Assembly (NCBI GenBank): GCA_002104985.1
Contig: MCGO01000266.1
Coordinates: forward strand, 1 to 45,681
DNA from: Rhizoclosmatium globosum
Taxonomy: Eukaryota > Chytridiomycota > Chytridiomycetes > Chytridiales > Chytriomycetaceae
DNA length: 45,681 nucleotides
Direction of reading: 5' to 3'
Position numbers and translations under genes: made by a program. Below, piece by piece: positions 11,969 to 22,817 of this stretch. Each line of letters starts with the position of its first letter. The stretch's first letter is position 1. The notes under the pieces are model-generated. The model did no database searches, was not told where the DNA came from, and was given only the letters and a program-made list of their open reading frames with translations.

Positions 11969-14041
11969 ATGGCTACTGAACCAATCTCAGTTAAAACCTT
12001 GGAGCTCGAATCCAGTGAAGGAACTGAAACACCTACTTCTACGCGTCAATCGAAAGATATAACACTTGGACTTCCTACTTCAGCTGAAGTGACTTCAGCA
12101 TCCCCCAGCTTTATCGATATCTTGAATCCATATGTGACCGAAACTTTCCAGGCAGCTATACCTCCTATGAGCTCGCTGACAGAACAAATACTCCAAACGC
12201 CATCAATGTCCGACACGTATGATCAAACTACCTGGCGAGCTACAGATATCTCAGTGCCTTCCGCGACAGATGTTAAGATGTCAAAGCAGAACACTGGAGT
12301 GATGAATTCAGAATCTGAAACAGAATCTTCGTCGCCAATTCAGAGTGTGGAGCCTCTTACATTACATGCCACTGAAATTATTTCGACGACTCAAAAGATG
12401 ACCTCTGAAGAACTGATAACTTCGACTCAAATCATTGATATGGCTTCCAGTTCAAAAATTGCCACAGTTGAAGTTGAATTCACTACTGAGGCATTTGTGG
12501 CATCCATCGCGGTTTCAACGCCAACTACATTATCTTTTGATCCAACGAAAAATATAAAATCCTTAAGTTTCTCAGACATCGTCAGTAGTGATGAGGTGAT
12601 CGGGACAACCTCATCAAACATAATATCAAACTCGCTCTCAGTCTTACCAACTTGGAATACATTAGACAAAGAAACTTCAGAAGTTATAACTTCTGCTCAA
12701 ACCACCTGGAAAACTATAACGATAAGCTACGCGCCTGAAACATCTTACCAAACTGCGGATTGGAATCTGATCCCGAAAACTTATACTAGCTCAAATACGG
12801 AACTTATTGAGTCCTTAACAACAACGTCAACTTCAGCTGTTCTGCCAACAATGATTCTTATCAACCCAAAATCACGAAAGCAAAAGTTTATACCATTTAC
12901 ATCGCCATCTCCGACAACACCAATACATAATCAAGATAATTTGTTTTCTGGAACTCAAATCGGAATAGTTGTGGGAGTCTTCGCCGTTGTTTGTGCCATA
13001 GCAGGATTCGCGATTTTTCTCTATCGAAGGCGAGGCCAGACTCAACATACCCAACATGACCAAATGAATGATTTGGATGAAATTGTTGTACAGAACGTGG
13101 AAACTCACCAGTACGTTGTTTTTGGGTACTTTTACACTGTTAACTTATCAGCTCAAACAGAAAACCGGAATTTGAGATAATTCCAGCGATAATAAGGTCA
13201 AATAGAATAGTTGAAGCAGATCAACAGTATCCTGTTCCCCCAGAGCAAAATCGAATTGAACTGGCCCCAATTTCGTCACAATCCCAGCCCATTCCTTTCC
13301 TTCACCACGAACGTGAAGAAGTAAATCAAGAAGCCGACCCAAATATCTCAGAACTTAATCAAATGCCTCCTGTTGTGGTGAACAGTCGAGTTCAATCGTG
13401 GTTTCAGAGCAAGCACAATATACACACGATTTAGTTGAGCCCAACTCCATAATTGACCCACCTGATCGGGAAAAAGTCGGGCTTATATCAGAAGAAATAG
13501 ACCCACACCGAGAAAAGCCCGCCCTCTTTTCCACCATGACATCGCTCCAAGCCGCCCAACACTCAACTAAATTGGGAATGGACGAAAAACGTGAAATTTA
13601 TGGCCCTATTCGTGCAAACGAAGATTTTCAAAGGCCTGAAATCGAAAGACTCAGCTCTGTCACTACTGAAAGGAATGAACTGAACGTGTATCCAACTATT
13701 GACGATGAAGGAAAGGGAAAAGAGGTATTCAAACCTATTGATGTTCAAGACTGGAGTGAACAAGATGTTCTTAATTGGTTGGAAGGACAAGGAATCCAAA
13801 TGGAGATAGTCGCCAGATTTGCAAGTTGAGTTTCCCATATTTATGAATTCCCAGATGTTTAAAAATTCACTTAGAACACGACATAAACGGCCCTGTTTTG
13901 TTGTCGCTCTCGCCAGACAACCTCAAAAATGATTTAGAGATCGAACAACTGGGAACCAGAATCAGGTTACAGGAGTTGATTACGAGACTCGCCCGCTCAG
14001 CTCAACCTGCTAGCTTTGACGACCCACCCGCTTATTCTTGA
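11969..14041 (+). CDS. Ser/Thr-rich single-pass membrane protein with cytoplasmic SAM domain
   Basis: Four exons: 11969-13110, about 13161-13320, 13386-13824 and 13875-14041, giving about 635 residues. A 330-residue Ser/Thr-rich ectodomain without a signal peptide leads to a juxtamembrane MILINPKSRKQKFIPF and one helix (IGIVVGVFAVVCAIAGFAIFLYRRR). The cytoplasmic tail ends in a sterile alpha motif domain, WSEQDVLNWLEGQGI through EIVARFAKHDINGPVLLSLS to LGTRIRLQELITRL; the third intron splits the domain. SAM domains mediate oligomerisation and signalling-complex assembly. The first intron acceptor is ambiguous (13151 or 13160, same frame, three residues' difference). The third donor is GTTGAG. 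The juxtamembrane block is shared with the gene at 19804. It starts 72 nt after the TRP-like gene and ends 30 nt before the next ATG. Confidence 0.75.
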
Positions 14042-14071
14042 AAATAATAAAACCAAAAATCTGTGTTTGAA

Positions 14072-14801
14072 ATGTTGAGAGCGGAGCGGCCAGTTCGTCT
14101 TGAACCCACCACTGGAGCTGCACTTCGGCGTCGTAAAGCAGCAAGGGGTATGAAGCAAAGATATGCGGAACTAAATGCTGTTCTCGCGGAAAAAGGATCG
14201 GTAAGTTGATGCGAAAGAATATTATCCTCATCAACTCATCACACATACAAAGAAACGGATTCGCTATGGTGAAGCTTCACCGATTGAGCCAGCTGATGTC
14301 ATGGAATCCGAATCAAGGAATCTTGCACAACAAACCTGTCAAACCACCACATTTAATGCAGCTCCGTCCGCAACACTAGGACTTCAAAATTATGAAACAA
14401 CTTTGCTTAACATGGATGTCGCGATTCCAATTGTTAGTTTTTTCGGTACATAACAGAAAGTGTTCTGGACTAAAAAATCTGAACAGGATACGAGACATTT
14501 GAACACACCTAATCTTCATCAAAAACCAGATAACTTAAAATTGACGGCATCAGCATACCGTCGAAATCGCCGTCGAAAGTCGGAAAATAGACTTACTTCT
14601 ACACCAAATCAAAATTTGATTCCACTCCAACCGACCCCTGTCCCTCTAAAAACACCACCAAGCTCTTCAACTATTCTTAAAACACGTCTAACAAACGCAT
14701 GGAACAGCCAGTGTGAAATATCCGAAATAATTCCATTCTCAAATATGCCAGATATCCCAACCTCATTCAGTGATGCAGCGTATACACAGTCAAAAGAATG
14801 A
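14072..14801 (+). CDS. Hypothetical basic protein
   Basis: Three exons are proposed: 14072-14200, 14253-14417 and 14457-14801, giving about 212 residues. The first intron (14201-14252, GTAAGT...AAAG) is clear. The second is less so: a 39-nt intron with a weak GTCGCG donor, or a 24-nt one starting GTTAGT at 14433; both keep frame and remove an in-frame TAA. The product is basic, with RRRKAARGMKQRYAELNAVL near the start and SAYRRNRRRKSENR in the middle, then a Pro/Ser/Thr-rich end. I do not recognise it. It begins only 30 nt after the SAM-protein stop codon. The real 3' end may lie in the coding piece at 14812-15060. Confidence 0.45.
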
Positions 14802-14811
14802 CCAAGTATGA

Positions 14812-15060
14812 AAATTCACACACGTATCCTTTGTTCGTGTGTTTGATTTGGTTCGTCTGGCGTCCAACTATTGGCACGAAATCGGTCAAGAGATGGTGTG
14901 GCAGGGTGGATGCAGTGGGATTGCGGAAGTTCGTGTCGTCAATGCTAGATATGCAATCGTCCTGGAGCTTATTGCCGACTGGATTGAAAAGGGATTGCTG
15001 ATTGAGGCAGGTTTTGGTGATGAACAGAATCCAATGGCGTATTTCCATAACAGAATCTAA
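14812..15060 (+). CDS. Orphan coding piece, no clear start
   Basis: The frame is open from 14812 to TAA 15058-15060 and reads like real protein, for example VFDLVRLASNYWHEIGQEM, IAEVRVVNARYAIVLELIADW and GFGDEQNPMAYFHNRI. There is no ATG at its head. The only upstream candidate (ATG 14798) is in another frame, and no AG acceptor fits between 14801 and 14880. It is either the last exon of the preceding gene with a one-base break near 14800-14835, or a separate small gene with the same problem. I do not recognise the family. It ends 80 nt before the convergent arrestin-like SH3 gene. Confidence 0.4.
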   Translation, partial: KFTHVSFVRVFDLVRLASNYWHEIGQEMVWQGGCSGIAEVRVVNARYAIVLELIADWIEKGLLIEAGFGDEQNPMAYFHNRI

Positions 15061-15140
15061 TAATATTTCATTGCACTTCAACTCAAAGAAAAGCCGAGCA
15101 TTACTTTCATTTTCTACACATATACAAACAAAAAAGATTC

Positions 15141-18100
15141 TCATAAAGCTTCCAACCCGCCATACAAAGGTCCCAAAACGCCAACTGGGAACATACCCTC
15201 TTTGCCAGTCCGCTCATTCTTTCCATATACAAACTCTCCATCACGGAAATTCACGTTGAATGATACCCGATCACTCTTCTGCACGTGGAGTAAGTCTGAG
15301 GATGTGCCCAACACGAGGTGGTCATGCAATGCAGTCTCTATGCGATCTCCAGCATCATCTGATGCTTTGACGTCGAGTCCTCGGTATAATGTAAGGATTT
15401 TCGGTTTTGCAGTTTCGAGAATCTGGTTTGGTCTGGAAGATGAAGAAGGACCGCCAGCGGTGCTACTACTTCCAATATTCTGATTTGACGGACCTGCGCT
15501 GCTACTACTGCTGCCACCTCCTGCATTCGGTGCAACAGCGACTTCCTCGTCTTCCTCTACATGTGCTTGTTGTTTTTGACTCTGACTCAAAAGTATGCTT
15601 TCTTGCAGTGCGGCAAGGTATTCTGACTCACGCAACACGTCAATCGGAATATCTGACAAAGTATCTTTCCGGCCTATTGAGTGACTTGTGGACACTGTAG
15701 CTTGACTCGCAGTCGTTCGAATGCTTGATTTATGTTTGGACAGAGAGATTGGTGCAGACGTGTTTAGTTTTGATGGAAGCAGGAATCCGTTCTGTTCTGT
15801 GCGGTGGTTCTTGCCCCATACAAGGCCGTTTTCTGCATCTTGTCCAATATCACTAAATTGATTCGTAAGTATTGTGGATGGTACAGAGGGGCAAAACTTA
15901 CTAAACAGTCATCAAGTCTCCCACCTCACAAGCAAGAAACTCATGATTCTTGAGAAACGGATAGTTATCATGCCGTTCTCGCTTCGCAACCTCAATACAC
16001 TCAAAAGTTTTGTTGAGAAGCGCAACGATTTGTTCTTGCAACTGTTTCTCTGCTTCATTCGTCTCTCTCCCTGAATCCACCTCTCTGTGAGACTGATCTA
16101 AATTCATCAATGTCGGCAACCTCGTGATTATTCCTTCTAAGGGCGAGTCAGCTTCAGTCGTGTCCATTCCGCTAAAATCCTTTGTATTCAACTGCTGTAT
16201 CCTGACGCTCCTTTCTTGCACGAGACTACCTAAACTTCCTATACTGGTTCTATTGCGGACAGGAGACACGGTTGATGAACCATCATCGTCAGTATCGAAA
16301 CGATGGCCAGTGGGAAAGAGTCGGATTGATGATGACGTCGTCGAGTTGGGATCAAAAGAATTTCGCGATGGTGTTGGACCTTGCAGTGACGATGATGGCT
16401 CAAAAGAGGCTACTGTGGAAGGTTGGAAAAACCCTGTTGATTCATCTCTTTGGACACGGAGGATTCCAAAACCCGATTTTGTAGCTGGGGCTAAAGTTTG
16501 AGGTTGTTGTGTTCGTATAGACGAAGATGCCGATGCTGCCGCTGGTTTTTGATTGATGTTGGCAAAAAAACTTGGGGTTTGAGTTGGTGACGTGGATGGA
16601 TTCACGGCCCGAACGTTCAGAACTTTGAAACCACTTCCATTACTTGCTACTGGGGCAGATGCAGCAGGAAGTTGGAGACCCTTGGTATGTGATGGTGCTT
16701 CATCGGCCCTTCTCACATTGAGAACGCCAAATCCGGTTCGCGGAGCGGTGGGTTCGCTTGTTGGCTGGGAAATTTCACTTGCTGCTATGGGCGGACTGTT
16801 GAATATGTTGGGCGCGTTTTCATCACGTTTTACGCCAATCACACCAAACTTTCGCGGTTGTGCTGTCGTTGAAGATTCTGAGGACGACATGGGCGCAGAA
16901 GCATTTAGCGCAGGCAAAGACGATGCACCGGTAGTTCGTGTTTGTGCAAATGTCGTTCCAGTATTGGAAGCAGGAGGTAAAGAAGCGGTTTCTCTATTTG
17001 AGGAGCCAGAGACATCAGGGGCACTGCGGAATGCTCCGAATAATGATCTTCCCACAGAATTCGCTGACCAAGCGCTAGACGGGCCTTGAGACTGCGCAAT
17101 TACTGATTGTACGGCGGGTGGTTGTTCACTGGATGATGTTCTTGCGTTTCCTCTTTCTGCAGTACCAAATAATCCACCAAACCATTTCTTACTAGGCTCT
17201 GGGACTTCGTCCCCTTTCGCTTCGACAATTATGGGAGAAAATGGGCCTGGTACTAGTGTATCCACGTAATAACCAAGTTTTGGATAGACTGGCCTGAAAG
17301 AAATAGCCATATCGGCATCCAGAACATCACCGCGACAGAAGGTTATTGCAACATTTACACAGTGCTCGACAATAATGTGGCCGTTGACTGTGGGTTGTAG
17401 GTCAACAAATTCAGGGAGGGGAAAGTCATGTTGGAATCCGCCTAAACGAATACTGTGAATATTTTGCTAGAAGAGAGACAGTTTAGCTGCTTACCAAGTT
17501 GAGGGGATGCTATTTCACTGATATCGACATGAGAGTATCCTATTGTTCGTGACCTCCTTTCAACAGAAAACGATTGAGGTTTTGATGTTGAATGCTCATC
17601 ACTTTCGCTTGTGGGAGGATGAGGAATAGCGGTTTTGATGGTTTCAGTCCATTCACACGACGCTCTCAGGAGACGAAGCAATGGATTCCAATTTGTGATT
17701 CTCAACGTGATGTAATCAGCCGGGGGTAAATTGCCGTTTGCATCAGGTATTGGAGGCAGTATGTTGTGATACTTCGTGAGGGAAATTGTAGCGGTAACTA
17801 AGTTGGATTGTTAGTATTCATTGATTGATGATGAGTATTCCACTTCGAGTGTGGAAGTCATTCGCCTTCCACCGTAACAATGGTCAAAAGAATACGTAAC
17901 ACTCACTTTCACGAACATGGTATTTGACAGACACTGGGATCATTTTTTCGAGCGGCGGTGTCAGAGTCAATTTCTGAATTATAGCTTCCCGTCCACTAAT
18001 GACAGTCTCGATTCCAGCTGAAGAAGATATTTTGATGACAACAAAGACGAACGTTGAAGAGCCTGCAAGATATGCCTTTCCTGTCGTCTGATCGAGTTCT

Positions 18101-18657
18101 GGCAGGATGACAGTTTGCGGAAGAGTGTTTGGCAGTGGAATATTGAAGTCAAAGAGCGAGTCCGAGTCGGCAGTGAGTTTGACAGGCTTCTTGTAGTGCA
18201 CGAGACGCACGCGCTGACTTACGAGCGGGGTCACGTGCAGGAGCGGGGCAGTGGCGGCGGCATCGAGTGGATCGAGGTTGTTGTCCAGGGCAGCAACCTT
18301 TGACGGCGGCTGCGGTTCAACGCCCGAGTACAAGGCCACGACGAGCGACACGACTGAGGCTGAGGCCGAGTTGCCGTTGAAACCACCGCCACCACTTCCT
18401 CCAACTCCAACTCCAAATCCTGCACCAACAACAACTCGTCCACGCAAACTCAGAAGAGTATCACTCAGAGGCGCGGCAACGGCAAAGGCCGGTGCTTCGG
18501 TTGCCAGATGACCGTGCGCACCAAGGAGAAACCGCCGGCCCGTGCGTGCATATCCATCGACTTCCCCTGATGCGATCGATCCTGTCGTTGACGTTGCCGT
18601 TGCCGTTGATGTGTTGAAGAGCAGCGACACTGCCGGCTGTGGTTGATTGGTCGCCAT
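15141..18657 (-). CDS. Arrestin-like protein with C-terminal SH3-type domains
   Basis: Four exons on the minus strand: 17907-18657, 17495-17797, 15902-17441 and 15141-15852. Phases join exactly to about 1101 residues. The N-terminal ~430 residues look like an arrestin sandwich: beta-rich segments such as LRGRVVVGAG and SVVSLVVALYSG, then FDFNIPLPNTLP, IPVSVKYHVREITATISL and GHIIVEHCVNVAITF. A long Ser/Thr/Pro-rich linker with three similar GFG(I/V)LxVRR(D/A)E motifs follows. An SH3-like domain spans the last intron (EVGDLMTVYDIG...NGLVWGKN). A second SH3-like end is FRDGEFVYGKNERTGKEGMFPVG. Fusing cargo-binding arrestin-like and SH3 parts suggests an endocytic or signalling adaptor. The arrestin call is from fold-like sequence pattern only. 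Its ATG is 31 bp from that of the divergent XPA gene. Confidence 0.7.
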
Positions 18658-18688
18658 TTGTCAAAGGAAAGTTCAAAACACCAATCGA
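18658..18688. promoter_or_regulatory. 31-bp gap between divergent start codons
   Basis: Only 31 bp separate the ATG of the arrestin-like gene (minus) from the ATG of XPA/Rad14 copy 1 (plus). Promoter and 5' UTR elements must therefore overlap one or both coding regions, or a start has been placed too far upstream. No TATA box is visible. Confidence 0.5.
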
Positions 18689-19591
18689 ATGACTGAGGAA
18701 CGAACACCAACAACGAACCACAATCGCGCAATTGCTCTTGCTCGAATTGCAAACAGTGCACCTGCTCTGGCAACGGTAAATGCCCCACCACCACTGCCAA
18801 CGCAGTCATCGTCACAGCAGCAACAGCAACTTCAGAAGCAACAGCAAAGCCAGGGAACGAAACGAAAAAGCGGTCTCAACCTCGACTACTGCGAATTCAA
18901 CCTGGAAACTATGCACGACACTCGTGGTGGCTTCCTTCTCTCGGACCAGCCAGACGACTTGTCGCAACTGGCTAACTCAGACCTCCGCCAACCCCTGCGC
19001 TCTTCAGATCCCCTGCCAAACGACGCCATGTGTGTCGAGTGTGAAAGCGTGGATGTCTGTGCGGACCTCTTTAAGCACTACGGTGTTGTGGTGTGTCGAA
19101 AGTGCCGCGACGAATTCAAAGACAAGTATTCGTTGCTGACAAAGACAGAGTGTCGTGAAGATTACCTGCTGACGGAGAGTGAATTGCGGGATACCGAGAA
19201 ACTGCCTTACTGGGTCAAAAAGAATCCACACAAGGATTCCTACGCCAATATGCTCCTGTACCTTCGAATGCATGTATGGGCATTATATTTATTCATTTAG
19301 AATGCGCATTTTAATATCATTCAGGTGGAAGCATTCGCTATCGCGAAATGGGGATCTTTAGAGAAACTGGATCAAGAATTTGCAAAACGCGAAGAGGAAA
19401 AGTCAGTTCGGAAAAAGAAGAAATTCGAAAATAAGCTTGTAGAGTTGCGTAAAAAGACGCTGACAAGTACCTGGAGGAGGCCAGAAAAGGATCATGTCCA
19501 TGAATTTGGGGAAAAGGTGGACAAGGGGGACAGTGTCTTTGAGCAGACGTGTCAAACGTGCGGCATTGTGACCTCGTTTGAAGAAATGTGA
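18689..19591 (+). CDS. XPA/Rad14 nucleotide-excision repair protein, copy 1
   Basis: Two exons (18689-19273, 19325-19591), 283 residues. After a Gln-rich N-terminus the protein shows the XPA core. It begins GLNLDYCEFNLETMHDTRGG, followed by a four-Cys zinc finger (CVEC...CRKC) and KYSLLTKTECREDYLLTESE. Then come DTEKLPYWVKKNPHKDSYANMLLYLRMH and, after the intron, a WGSLEKLD and basic helical region. XPA/Rad14 verifies DNA damage and scaffolds TFIIH, RPA and ERCC1-XPF in the nucleus. The Cys pair TCQTCG near the end is also in copy 2. The intron after LYLRMH sits at the same codon in copy 2, which supports common descent. The finger itself is intronless here, unlike copy 2. Confidence 0.93.
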
Positions 19592-19803
19592 CATGATAAA
19601 GACAGAATTCTTGGACCGGAATTGTTAAAAGATTATTGAATCGGGACCACCACCATCTCTTTTCAAACACAGACTTAGCACAATATTATTTAAGCCAATT
19701 AATTCATTAATAGGACAGAATGGGTGGCGCCACTCCTTCAACAACTTTTCATGACAATCTCTGACTGGGAAAGACACAGTTCTCACTATTTACCCCCAAA
19801 CGC

Positions 19804-20680
19804 ATGATTGACGCACGCGAGAAAGACAGCTTTCGCTCGAAAGATCGAGACTTGATCGTGCTGGACTCAACCTCAACTATAACTACTAGATTGCTTGATG
19901 TAGCTTCAACTGTCAAACTAGAAACCTCTACAGAGCCTTCAATTACCGACATCCCACCAAACCACGCCATCTGGCCCACTGAAGTCCTTATAAAAGATCC
20001 CAAAACGTTTCGACATAAGGGAATCATTATTCCCTCCTCCATTGAAGGCTTCTCCGGCATCAACTCTCCCCAAATCGGTGCCTCCTCAAATGTCAATCCT
20101 GTTGTTATTGTTATTAGCGCAGGTGCGGCTGTTGTCTTTCTCGCGTTGGCTGGATTCGCGATATATATCAACAAAACGAATCGCGACGGCCGTGAACGAG
20201 ATCATGAAGCTGGACCACCAGAAATTCAAATGCATGAATTGAATGATATTGCAGGAAGAGCGTCAGTTCAAAGTAGCCCGCAGTGAGTCTATTTTTGCCC
20301 CCCAAAACCCATTCAACTCACACCACAAGCACAGTCCCAAACGAGTTCCTCACGTTCATTATATCCAAGAAGAAGGCGAACTAGAGACACACGAAATACA
20401 GTTTGGAGAACCAGTTCCATTGTCAGATGAAGCTCATCACCCAAGCCAAAAACGTCTGAGTTTGACTGCAACCTATCACGAAGCTTCTCCATGTCCGCTC
20501 CCTCCCATTCTTCATTCAACACTGTCACCTGATACCCATAGCGTTGAAAAACAGCGTACACCATCGCCAAACTTGAAAGTCCGATTCTCTGATCCGAAGA
20601 CGCCGACTACAACTGAGGGTTTGAGTCCGCAACGTTTTGATGATACAAATACTGATACCTCTTCATCCGGGCAAACGTAA
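19804..20680 (+). CDS. Short single-pass membrane protein related to the SAM-domain gene
   Basis: Two exons (19804-20282, 20335-20680), 274 residues. A ~60-residue Ser/Thr-containing N-terminal part precedes TEVLIKDPKTFRHKGIIIPS. That block aligns by eye with the juxtamembrane MILINPKSRKQKFIPF of the gene at 11969. One membrane helix follows (VVIVISAGAAVVFLALAGFAIYI), then a tail with QMHELNDIAGR; the SAM protein has QMNDLDEIV in the same place. In both genes an intron follows a few codons later with the same phase (after CA of a split codon). No signal peptide is visible and no SAM domain is present in the remaining Pro/Ser/Thr-rich tail. Function unknown; a cell-surface sensor is only a guess. 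Confidence 0.7.
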
Positions 20681-20822
20681 ATGTATAGAGCACTCAGTCT
20701 GATAGTCATTCTTCCAATGGAAACCTTTTGAACAAAACTATTAAAAATAAACGTAATAACTTATTCAACATGAAATTGATGAGGGTTGTACGTCTCAGGG
20801 AAATTAATATTTGTTTGTTGTA

Positions 20823-21404
20823 ATGTTTGAATACACTATCGACCACGCGCACTTTTCAAGTACCAACCGAGCAATCCTCATTCATAAAAAAGCGAATTCT
20901 GGACTTGGCGAGCCAGCAATGTCCGTTCCTGCGCTTGTTCAACGTGTACCATCAAAGGCAAACTCTCTCACCTTCTTTCTCCGCCGTCGAGACGCAACAG
21001 CAACCGTACCCTCAAATCAACCGGTTCCTCCGTTCTCAGTCTTATCAATCGGTATCGCATTCATGAATGTTCGTGTCGATTTTGTTGAGTCACCAATGGT
21101 GTATTCACACGCTCCCTCCCAGATTACGTTATACTTGACCCAGGTTTCTAGGAATCGAGGATCGGAAACTACAGCCACGACAACTCTTGTGTATCCACAT
21201 TTGATCACTGTGAACCCAGAATCGGGGGATATTGAAATCTCCAACTTTAACGGCGGAGACTTAACTCTCTCTGCTTCACGGCGGTCGACTGCTGTTTGGA
21301 GTGTGCAGCTGTTTGGGTTATTTGGTCTCATCGCCGAAGCGCACACGGAGGTGTTTGAGTTTGTGTCAACAAAGACTGCACGACGGAGGAAAGTCCAAGA
21401 TTGA
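20823..21404 (+). CDS. Hypothetical protein, beta-rich
   Basis: A single open frame with ATG at 20823 (193 residues) or at 20919 (MSVPALVQRV, 161 residues). The product alternates hydrophobic and Thr/Ser strands (VLSIGIAFMNVRVDFVE, PSQITLYLTQVS, TATTTLVYPHLITVNPE) and ends basic (KTARRRKVQD). It has no signal peptide, membrane helix or motif I recognise. Its codon pattern and length argue against chance, but there is no family evidence. It is convergent with PAQR gene A; stops are 94 nt apart. Confidence 0.5.
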   Translation: MFEYTIDHAHFSSTNRAILIHKKANSGLGEPAMSVPALVQRVPSKANSLTFFLRRRDATATVPSNQPVPPFSVLSIGIAFMNVRVDFVESPMVYSHAPSQITLYLTQVSRNRGSETTATTTLVYPHLITVNPESGDIEISNFNGGDLTLSASRRSTAVWSVQLFGLFGLIAEAHTEVFEFVSTKTARRRKVQD

Positions 21405-21498
21405 AAGTGTATATATGGGAGATGCGAGTATTTATTGCTATGTTGCAGGGATTATAAGAATAGTATTCTCTCTGATTCGTGTAAAGTTTTGAATCAGG

Positions 21499-22720
21499 TC
21501 ACCAAAACCACCAGGGATCGTGCTTGTCGAGGTTGAGAGTCCTTGCGTCGAGAGAACAATCACCATTTAATGAATGCCAGAAGCGAAAGGATTCCAAAAC
21601 GCCAAAGTAATGTACAAGCATCACTCCGAATGTACAAAGGTGCATTATTTGATGTGAGTTTCCCTGCATATTAGATGAGCTTTGGATTAATGAACTAGGG
21701 ATATTTACCCAAATATCGAATGTATTGGGGAAAGCCCGTTCTGGGATCTTGTAATGGAATGCGATGGCTGCGGTAACTGCAAACCCAGCAATCAAAAAGA
21801 TGTAGTTTAAGCCCATCGCACGTTGAGTAAAGACAATCTACATAATAAAGTTTCATTAATTCGATTTCTACATCTAAGCAATTACAAACCCCATATTCAA
21901 TCGAAATGTGTAGGATGGGGATAATTCCAGAGAACCCAAACACCATGAACATTCCCAGCCGTAGACCCATATATTTGTGATGAATAAAACGCTTTGATGT
22001 GTTAACAATGACCTAGTATTGATGGATGAGCCACAAAACGTTGAAGCATTCCCAGAGTGCACTTACAGCCGCGAGTCCAAAACACAGAGCAAACACAATA
22101 TAACCTAATTGTGCAGGCTTGTTGCAATAGAACCCATAATACATCGAAGCCAGGAAGCACCCCGCAATATTAATCACAATCCCCACAAAGTCCGCCATCA
22201 AACAGCTATGATTAACTGAATGCGAGTGACAACAGAACGTATGAAACGTTGCCGAGTTCCATAGACAAAGGCAATTGGTCACACTCAACACTCCAAACAC
22301 AACCCGGTCTTGCCAACCAACGCCCACGAGATCGGGTCTTGTTATTACTGATCCGAATGTGTATGCTGTTAAGCCGAGGATTATCGGTATTGCGAGGGCG
22401 TGGGAGAGGATGCTGCCTGTTTCGTTGTGTAGATAGAAAAGGGAGGAGAGGCAGTCGCGGATAGATGGCATGATGGGTCGGTACCCGGTGTTGACGAATG
22501 ATTCGCCTTGGTACCATGATGGCATTTCTTCTTTTGTGAGGAGAGCTGGTTTTCGCGGAGGCGGCGAAGGGGATGCAAGCTTGGCAAGCCTAAGGGTGTT
22601 GTCTGTGTTGAGGGAGGGGGAGTCGGATGCATTTGTAGAGGGAATGAAAAGGGTCGTGTCTGATGCACTGTGATGGAGAGTGTGCCTTTCGTCCGTGGGG
22701 ACGGGTAGAAGTTGTGACAT
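21499..22720 (-). CDS. PAQR / adiponectin-receptor-like seven-helix protein, copy A
   Basis: Four exons on the minus strand: 22067-22720, 21890-22012, 21709-21837 and 21499-21663, giving 356 residues. All phases are 0. The cytosolic N-terminus ends KPALLTKEEMPSWYQ, then FVNTGYRP leads into the helices. The zinc-site motifs of the family are present: SATFHTFCCHS in the second helix region and GNSHQIMHL near the end. So is the ETGSILSHA segment after the first conserved block. PAQR proteins are membrane hydrolases or receptors acting on ceramide or sterol-type ligands; yeast Izh proteins are homologues. An alternative start at 22837 would add 39 residues, but 22720 (MSQLLPVP) looks more natural. 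It lies 97 nt downstream of its tandem paralogue on the same strand. Confidence 0.9.
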
Positions 22721-22817
22721 TCTTGAGAAGTTCGGGTAGAACTTTGACTTCTGATGAGAATATTTACTAAAACACAGCCTCAAATTGTGTGGCAGTATTT
22801 TTACTTTCCTATTTATT

